Origin: CAITNQ01 sp041661365
Lineage (GTDB): Bacteria > Latescibacterota > UBA2968 > UBA8231
Direction of reading: 5' to 3'
Length of the DNA: 10,441 nt
NCBI GenBank assembly: GCA_041661365.1
Contig: JBAZUN010000191.1
Location: forward strand, 1 to 10,441
Shown: positions 6,731 through 10,441 of the stretch, piece after piece
Layout of the letters: each line of letters starts with the position of its first letter
Numbering within the stretch: the stretch's first letter is position 1
Position numbers and translations under genes: made by a program
Notes under the pieces: generated by a model
Seen by the model: only the letters and a program-made list of their open reading frames with translations
Database searches by the model: none
What the model was told of the DNA's origin: nothing

Positions 6731-7513
6731 ATGGAACTACCGGCCAATTCGCTCGAGCTATTCTCCCTCCGAGGGCAGGCGGCCCTGGTCACCGGCGGCA
6801 GCAAGGGGCTCGGCCAGGCCATGGCCACGGCCCTGTCCGGAGCCGGCGCCAGCGTGGCCATCACCAGCCGCAACCTGGACGAGTGCCGGGCAACGGCCGC
6901 GGCCATGCAGGCGCACACCGGCAACCCCGTGCTCGCCGTGCGGGCCGACGTGGTCGACCGGGCAGAGGTCGAGGCCTCGGTGCAAGCCGTGCTGCAGGCC
7001 TTCGGTCGCCTCGACATCCTGGTCAACAACGCCGGGATCAACATCCGTAAACCCCTGATCGAGCTGGAGGACGCCGACTGGGAGGCGGTCGTGGCGACCA
7101 ATCTTCGCGGTCCGGTCTACTGCTGCCGCGCGGTCGGCCCGCAGATGATCGCGCGGCGGTACGGGCGGATCATCAACCTCGGGTCGACGTTATCCTTCAT
7201 CTCCATCCCCGACCGGACCCCCTATGCCTCGAGCAAGGGGGGGATCGTGCAGTTGACGAAGACCCTCGCCCTGGAGTGGGCCGCGTACGGGATCACGGTG
7301 AACGCGATCTGTCCGGGGCCCTTTGCCACGCCGATCAACCAGGTACTGCTGCGCGACCCGGCGACGGCCGCGGCCATGCAGGCCAGGGTACCGGTCGGGA
7401 GATGGGCCGACCCGGCGGAGCTGGCCACCACGGTCCTCTACCTGGCCTCGCCGGCCTCGGCCTTCACCACCGGCGCGGCCCTGCTCGTCGACGGCGGATA
7501 CACGGCCCAGTAG
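6731..7513 (+). CDS. Classical SDR oxidoreductase (gluconate/glucose dehydrogenase-like)
   Basis: This 260-residue classical short-chain dehydrogenase/reductase uses NAD(P)(H) to oxidise an alcohol or reduce a ketone. The cofactor motif TGGSKGLG is at 21-28, NNAG at 99-102, the structural Asn at 124, catalytic S152, and Y165/K169 in YASSK. CPGPFATPI (194-202) and the C-terminal VDGGYTAQ (253-260) fit the FabG/gluconate-5-dehydrogenase-like group. R47 after the second strand (TSRN, 45-48) hints at NADP preference. The ATG at 6731 follows the small gene by 14 bases, with only a weak GAGG upstream, so it probably depends on translation of the preceding gene. In this operon a sugar or sugar-nucleotide keto group is a reasonable substrate, but classical SDRs are too varied to name one. 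Confidence 0.85.
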   Translation: MELPANSLELFSLRGQAALVTGGSKGLGQAMATALSGAGASVAITSRNLDECRATAAAMQAHTGNPVLAVRADVVDRAEVEASVQAVLQAFGRLDILVNNAGINIRKPLIELEDADWEAVVATNLRGPVYCCRAVGPQMIARRYGRIINLGSTLSFISIPDRTPYASSKGGIVQLTKTLALEWAAYGITVNAICPGPFATPINQVLLRDPATAAAMQARVPVGRWADPAELATTVLYLASPASAFTTGAALLVDGGYTAQ

Positions 7514-7516
7514 CCG

Positions 7517-7555
7517 ATGTCCGGCACGGTACGTTCCGCCAGCTACCCGAGATGA
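7517..7555 (+). other. Possible 12-codon coupling ORF before the methyltransferase
   Basis: An ATG three bases after the SDR stop codon (TAG 7511-7513) opens a 12-residue frame whose TGA overlaps the methyltransferase ATG as ATGA. The methyltransferase lacks a clear Shine-Dalgarno site, so termination and reinitiation through this short frame could carry ribosomes across the 38-base gap. The short frame has no strong ribosome site either. It may be chance. Confidence 0.25.
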
Positions 7556-8367
7556 CCACGCCCCGTCGACGTTTCCTCGCCAAGCTCACCTGCCCCGGGT
7601 GCGGCTCGGCCGGTCTGCTCGACCAGCCGGAGGGCCTCGGCTGTACTGCTTGCAGGGTCACGGTGCCGACCCTGCGCGGGCTGCCGGTATTCGTGCCCGA
7701 GGCCGCCACCGCCATCGAGGCCACCTCCGTGGAGCAGGAGTTGGCCCGGTCGGCCGGTCGGTTCCAGGGAGCCCGGCGATACAGCCTCGAGAAGGCGGTC
7801 ATGGAGGTGCTCAATCCCAAGGAGGATCTCCCGATCACGCCCTACCTGATCGGCCGGGAGGTCCTCGACGTGGCCTGCGGCCCGGACGTGTACCACTACG
7901 ACGCGCGGGTCGCCGCGCTGCACGCCGGGATCGACGTCTCGGTGCCCTTCCTGCTGCAGGCCGCGGCGATCCGGCCCGCGAGCTTCTTCGCCTGCGCCTA
8001 CGCGCATCGGCTGCCCTTTGTCGACGGGGCCTTCGACGTCGTGCTGCTGCTGCAGGCGATGCACCACTTGCCGCAATCCCACCGGCAGATCCTGACCGAG
8101 GCCTGCCGGGTGGCCCGCGAGCGGGTCATCGTCTACGACCATCTCCAGAGCAGCTCCGGCCCCAAGCGATGGCTCAAGACGGTCTGGTGGCGGCTGGCCG
8201 ACCGCGGGGTGCGATACAACACCGAGACAGAGTGGCGGGCAGTGCTGAAAGGGTTCGAGATCGAGGCCTGGCGCGTGACCGGGAGGCACCTCGACAACAT
8301 CCTCGAGTTCGTCGTTGCCGGACCGGGAGCCTGCGGAGATCAGCCCTCCGACGAGCCGCGGCGGTAG
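7552..8367 (+). CDS. SAM-dependent class I methyltransferase with N-terminal zinc ribbon
   Basis: The 271-residue protein starts with a Trm112-like zinc ribbon: C14-x2-C17 and C31-x2-C34. A class I methyltransferase Rossmann fold follows. Motif I is EVLDVACGP (103-111), the acidic residue after strand 2 lies in GIDVS (126-130), and the FVDGAFDVVLLLQAMHHL stretch (156-173) is the post-motif region seen in UbiE/Methyltransf_11 relatives. It should transfer a methyl group from S-adenosylmethionine in the cytosol; methylation of a sugar or lipid-linked sugar is inferred from the operon. The only plausible start is ATG 7552, which has no good ribosome site; a 12-codon reading frame ends in an ATGA overlap with it. 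The last 28 bases overlap the convergent SDR gene. The C-terminal tail after about residue 257 looks unstructured. Confidence 0.83.
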   Translation: MTTPRRRFLAKLTCPGCGSAGLLDQPEGLGCTACRVTVPTLRGLPVFVPEAATAIEATSVEQELARSAGRFQGARRYSLEKAVMEVLNPKEDLPITPYLIGREVLDVACGPDVYHYDARVAALHAGIDVSVPFLLQAAAIRPASFFACAYAHRLPFVDGAFDVVLLLQAMHHLPQSHRQILTEACRVARERVIVYDHLQSSSGPKRWLKTVWWRLADRGVRYNTETEWRAVLKGFEIEAWRVTGRHLDNILEFVVAGPGACGDQPSDEPRR

Positions 8368-9149
8368 GCCCGTCGGATCGCGACGCCGAAGAGGAGCCGC
8401 GCCAGCCGGGGAAAGTGGCGGCGAAAATCGATGGCGATCCAGGCCAGCGGATCGGCGACGCAGCGCCGCTGGCCGCGCTCGATCGCCCGCACGATCGCGA
8501 CGGCAACCTGCTCGGCGGTCTGGTGCGGTACCTGGTCGAACCGCCGCAGGGGCGTGCCGCTCACCTCGACGAATTCGCTCATCACCAGGCCTGGCTCCAC
8601 CAGGGTTACCTTGATCCCCTGGGATCTCAACTCGTAGTCGAGGCTTTCGGCCAGACCGCTCACCGCGAACTTGGTGGCCCCGTACACCGCGTGCTCGGGC
8701 GCCGGCAGCTCGCCGAGCACGCTCGAGATGAAGACCAGGTGACCGCTCCCCCGGGCCAGCATGGCCGGCAGGAAGGCCCGGGTGCAGTGGATCACCCCGG
8801 TCAGATTGGTGGCGACTAGGTCGCTGGCCTCCTGCGGGGACAGCTCCACGAATGGACGGAAGGCGCCGCGGCCGGCGTTGTTGACCAGCACCTCGGCCGG
8901 TCCCATCCGCGATTCCACCTCGTCGCGCATCGCCGCCACCTGAGCCGGATCGCGCACGTCGCAGACCGCGGTCAGGGGCCTGGGCCAGCCCTCGGCCTCG
9001 ATCTCGTCGGCCAGGGACTGCAGACGGTCGCCTCGCCGGGCACAGACGGCCAGCAGTCCCCCCCGCCGGGCCATGAGCCGCGCCAGCTCCCGGCCGATCC
9101 CGCTGCTGGCCCCGGTGATGACGATTCGCTTTTCCCTCAATAGAGTCAT
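8340..9149 (-). CDS. Classical SDR oxidoreductase (DltE/YqjQ-like)
   Basis: The 269-residue product is a classical short-chain dehydrogenase/reductase. It has TGASSGIG at 12-19, R38/R39 after the second strand suggesting NADP use, NNAG at 90-93, Asn 115, catalytic S143 and Y156/K160 in YGATK. EPGLVMSEF (185-193) and a basic C-terminal extension after about residue 235 (RRHFPRLARLLFG) match SDRs that act on acyl or lipid-like substrates and often have a membrane-leaning tail; the substrate is unknown. The ATG at 9149 is preceded by AAGGGAGG (9160-9153), unusually close at three bases; a TTG at 9140, three codons in, would have more normal spacing and removes only non-core residues. It is a lone minus-strand gene between the sugar operon and groESL, transcribed away from groES. 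Confidence 0.85.
   Translation of the reverse strand: MTLLREKRIVITGASSGIGRELARLMARRGGLLAVCARRGDRLQSLADEIEAEGWPRPLTAVCDVRDPAQVAAMRDEVESRMGPAEVLVNNAGRGAFRPFVELSPQEASDLVATNLTGVIHCTRAFLPAMLARGSGHLVFISSVLGELPAPEHAVYGATKFAVSGLAESLDYELRSQGIKVTLVEPGLVMSEFVEVSGTPLRRFDQVPHQTAEQVAVAIVRAIERGQRRCVADPLAWIAIDFRRHFPRLARLLFGVAIRRAYRRGSSEG
8347..8377. terminator. Hairpin at the convergent gene ends, possible bidirectional terminator
   Basis: TCCGACG (8347-8353) pairs with CGTCGGA (8371-8377), and a further three pairs (GCC 8355-8357 with GGC 8367-8369) follow after a one-by-one mismatch, closing a nine-base loop. The structure spans the methyltransferase stop and lies within the last codons of the opposing SDR. 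There is no T-run on either side, so it is not a standard intrinsic terminator; it could still stop or stabilise both transcripts. Confidence 0.35.
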
Positions 9150-9171
9150 GGACCTCCCTTCATCCTAGCGA

Positions 9172-9315
9172 GATGGTCGACTTGCCATTATTAGAAAATT
9201 GCTGCCGTTTTCCCGTTTTGGCCATTATCAACTTAACATATTTATTTATAATTACTTATGGGTTTATTTCCAGGGCAAACATAGGCATTATTCCCATAAC
9301 GGTTAACTGCCCTCA
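9172..9315. other. AT-rich island between the SDR gene and groES
   Basis: About 140 bp here is far richer in A and T than anything else in the window. It carries GCCATTAT at 9184-9191 and 9221-9228, with a near copy GGCATTAT at 9284-9291; a tandem CCGTTTT pair at 9205-9211 and 9213-9219; and a wide inverted repeat TTATGGG (9256-9262) / CCCATAA (9293-9299). It is too AT-rich to be coding in this genome. It probably holds the divergent promoters and binding sites for a nucleoid or regulatory protein. Foreign DNA is an alternative, but no mobile-element ends are visible. Confidence 0.55.
9225..9252 (+). promoter_or_regulatory. Possible sigma-70 promoter in the AT-rich island
   Basis: TTATCA (9225-9230, 4 of 6 to the -35 consensus) is followed after 16 bases by a perfect TATAAT (9247-9252) on the groES strand. 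The start point would be near 9259, giving a leader of about 230 bases. AT-rich DNA produces such matches by chance, so this is a secondary candidate beside the sigma-54 site. Confidence 0.3.
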
Positions 9316-9321
9316 ACGGCA

Positions 9322-9342
9322 TCGACCGCCCGAGAAGGTCGA
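9322..9342. promoter_or_regulatory. Upstream palindrome 1, candidate activator site for groESL
   Basis: TCGACC and GGTCGA form perfect six-base arms around a nine-base spacer. The centre is about 89 bp before the predicted sigma-54 start point, a place where enhancer-binding activators can sit. The sequence does not match the NifA site (TGT-N10-ACA) or the NtrC site. Confidence 0.35.
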
Positions 9343-9343
9343 A

Positions 9344-9363
9344 CGCATCCGGAACCTGATGCG
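9344..9363. promoter_or_regulatory. Upstream palindrome 2, candidate activator site for groESL
   Basis: CGCATC and GATGCG form perfect six-base arms around an eight-base spacer. Its centre is about 21.5 bp (two helical turns) from palindrome 1, so proteins on both would lie on the same DNA face. The arm sequences of the two palindromes differ, which argues against one regulator binding both. Confidence 0.35.
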
Positions 9364-9394
9364 GCCCTGTCGCTTGGCGTTCCTGAGCCGCTCT

Positions 9395-9410
9395 TGGCAC
9401 GGTACTTGCC
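9395..9410 (+). promoter_or_regulatory. Predicted sigma-54 (-24/-12) promoter of groESL
   Basis: TGGCACG (9395-9401), four bases, then TTGC (9406-9409) matches the sigma-54 consensus TGGCACG-N4-TTGCW everywhere except the last position (C instead of A/T). The invariant GG (9396-9397) and GC (9408-9409) are exactly ten bases apart as required. The preceding T also fits the consensus pyrimidine. Transcription would start near 9421, about 70 bases before the groES ATG. Transcription from such a promoter needs RpoN and an ATP-hydrolysing enhancer-binding activator. Confidence 0.72.
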
Positions 9411-9425
9411 CCTGGTAATCCCGAG

Positions 9426-9475
9426 CTGTCCCGAGGAATGGGCCGACAGGGAGTCGGTTTCACAACCTATACTCC
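9426..9475 (+). promoter_or_regulatory. Two small inverted repeats in the groES leader
   Basis: CTGTC (9426-9430) can pair with GACAG (9445-9449) at the predicted 5' end of the transcript, and GGAGT (9450-9454) can pair with ACTCC (9471-9475) just before the ribosome site. Both stems are only five pairs, so folding is uncertain. Confidence 0.25.
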
Positions 9476-9490
9476 ACAGGAGAGGACGAC

Positions 9491-9787
9491 ATGGCCAAGA
9501 TCAAGATCAAGCCGCTGGCGGATCGCGTGCTGGTGAAGCGTCTCGAAGGCGAAGAGGAACAGAAGGTCGGCGGGATCATCATCCCCGACACCGCCAAGGA
9601 AAAGCCGCAGGAAGCCCAGATTATCGCCGTGGGCCCCGGCAAGGTCGAGGAAGGGAAGCGCGTGGCTCTGGAGGTCAAGGTCGGCGACAAGGTGCTCATC
9701 GGGAAGTACTCCGGCACCGAGGTCAAGCTGGACGGCGAGGACTACCTGATCATGCGCGAGGACGACATCCTGGCCGTCGTCGACTAA
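9491..9787 (+). CDS. groES: Co-chaperonin GroES (Hsp10)
   Basis: The 98-residue product has the full length and sequence of GroES, which forms a seven-membered lid on GroEL and encloses folding substrates in the cytosol. KIKPLADRVLVKRLE (5-19) is the N-terminal strand region, GEEEQKVGGIIIPDTAKEKP (20-39) spans the mobile loop with the GroEL-contacting GGIIIP, GPGK (48-51) begins the roof region, and the C-terminal YLIMREDDILAVV (85-97) is typical. The ATG at 9491 has AGGAG (9478-9482) eight bases upstream. It is followed by groEL after 17 bases, the usual operon. Control appears to be by the sigma-54-type site upstream; I find no CIRCE inverted repeat (TTAGCACTC-N9-GAGTGCTAA). Confidence 0.97.
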   Translation: MAKIKIKPLADRVLVKRLEGEEEQKVGGIIIPDTAKEKPQEAQIIAVGPGKVEEGKRVALEVKVGDKVLIGKYSGTEVKLDGEDYLIMREDDILAVVD

Positions 9788-9804
9788 CCGGAGAGGACAG
9801 ACCA

Positions 9805-10441
9805 ATGGCTGCCAAGAAGATTGCCTTCAGAGAAGAGGCGCGCGAGAAGATCCTGTCCGGCGTGCAGCAGTTGAGCCGGGCGGTCAAGGTAACCCTGGGT
9901 CCCCGCGGCCGCAACGTGGTGCTGGCCAAGAGTTGGGGCTCGCCGACCGTGACCAAGGACGGGGTCACCGTCGCCAAGGAGATCGAGCTCCCCGACAAGT
10001 ACGAGAACATGGGCGCCCAGATGGTCAAGGAGGTCGCCTCGAAGACCTCCGACGTCGCCGGCGACGGCACCACCACCGCCACGGTGCTGGCCGAGGCGAT
10101 CTACACCCAGGGGCTCAAGGCCGTGACCTCGGGGTTCAACCCGATGGAGATCAAGCGCGGCATCGACCGGGCCGTGGCCCAGGTGGTCGAGAACCTGAAG
10201 ACCCAGAGCAAGACGGTGAAGGACCACGGCGAGGTGGCCCAGGTCGGCACCATCTCCGCCAACGGCGAGACTGCCATTGGCGAGATCATCGCCGACGCCA
10301 TGGACAAGGTCGGCAAGGACGGCACGATCACGGTCGAGGAGGCCAAGACCACCGACACCACCATGGAGGTGGTCGAGGGGATGCAGTTCGACCGCGGCTA
10401 CCTGTCCCCCTACTTCGTCACCGACCAGGAGAGCATGGAGG
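9805..10441 (+). CDS. groEL: Chaperonin GroEL (Hsp60), N-terminal part, runs off window
   Basis: The frame holds 212 residues before the right edge, against about 540 for the family. It covers the equatorial and intermediate domains and the start of the apical domain. TLGPRGRNV (30-38) and KDGVTVAKEIEL (51-62, with D52) are the nucleotide-contact segments, and AGDGTTTATVLAEA (85-98, with D87) is the ATP phosphate-binding loop. GFNPMEIKRGID (110-121) is also well conserved. EGMQFDRGYLSPYFVT (191-206) leads into the substrate-binding apical domain. The start ATG at 9805 has GGAGAGG (9790-9796) upstream. All residues needed for ATP binding that fall in this part are present. It should form the 14-subunit folding cage with the adjacent groES product; whether the genome has other groEL copies cannot be told here. 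Confidence 0.97.
   Translation, partial: MAAKKIAFREEAREKILSGVQQLSRAVKVTLGPRGRNVVLAKSWGSPTVTKDGVTVAKEIELPDKYENMGAQMVKEVASKTSDVAGDGTTTATVLAEAIYTQGLKAVTSGFNPMEIKRGIDRAVAQVVENLKTQSKTVKDHGEVAQVGTISANGETAIGEIIADAMDKVGKDGTITVEEAKTTDTTMEVVEGMQFDRGYLSPYFVTDQESME

Noticed and set aside
6731..9149. Reading the two classical SDR genes as a duplicated pair
   Set aside because: They differ in the cofactor loop, active-site surroundings and C-terminus (gluconate-dehydrogenase-like versus DltE-like), so recent duplication is not supported.
9173..9418. 81-codon plus-strand frame in the AT-rich island with a hydrophobic stretch
   Set aside because: No ribosome site precedes the ATG. The hydrophobicity follows from T-rich codons, the second half changes to Arg/Pro-rich composition, and the frame runs through the palindromes and the sigma-54 site.
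9468..9473. TATACT as a -10 box for groES
   Set aside because: No -35 lies at a proper distance, and the start would fall on the Shine-Dalgarno site, leaving no usable leader.
9160..9490. CIRCE/HrcA operator before groES
   Set aside because: I looked for TTAGCACTC-N9-GAGTGCTAA and partial forms and found none.

Overview
The window is GC-rich, densely coding bacterial DNA with no tRNA, rRNA, CRISPR array, transposase or phage gene that I can see. Strong Shine-Dalgarno sites, GTG and TTG starts, an N-terminally anchored SGNH protein, GDP-heptose-type sugar genes and a sigma-54-type promoter fit a high-GC Gram-negative-type bacterium (Myxococcota/Desulfobacterota-like or an uncultured relative). 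The sequence alone does not fix the phylum.

Layout. (1) 1-3459, minus strand: a two-gene unit of a membrane-anchored SGNH/GDSL hydrolase followed, with an ATGA overlap, by a large YfhO-family polytopic membrane protein that runs off the left edge. (2) 3460-3614: a short divergent control region with two back-to-back sigma-70-like promoters and a perfect 13-bp palindrome inside the minus-strand one. (3) 3615-8367, plus strand: a tight six-gene operon of an extended-SDR sugar epimerase/dehydratase with a Cys-rich insertion, a sugar-1-phosphate nucleotidyltransferase, an HddA-like GHMP sugar kinase, an unrecognised 81-residue protein, a classical SDR, and a zinc-ribbon SAM methyltransferase. (4) 8340-9149, minus strand: a second classical SDR, convergent with and overlapping the methyltransferase end. 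(5) 9150-9490: an unusually AT-rich island followed by two palindromes and a near-consensus -24/-12 (sigma-54) promoter. (6) 9491-10441: groES and the start of groEL.

How the genes may work together: the central operon looks like sugar-nucleotide synthesis and tailoring for a surface glycan. The kinase plus nucleotidyltransferase can make an NDP-sugar (possibly GDP-D-glycero-alpha-D-manno-heptose), and the epimerase, SDR and methyltransferase can modify it. The divergent YfhO/SGNH pair is the kind of membrane glycosyltransferase plus extracytoplasmic acyl/esterase pair that decorates such glycans; this link is inferred from context. The groESL operon is a separate unit. Its most distinctive trait is the predicted sigma-54 promoter, with no CIRCE element seen.
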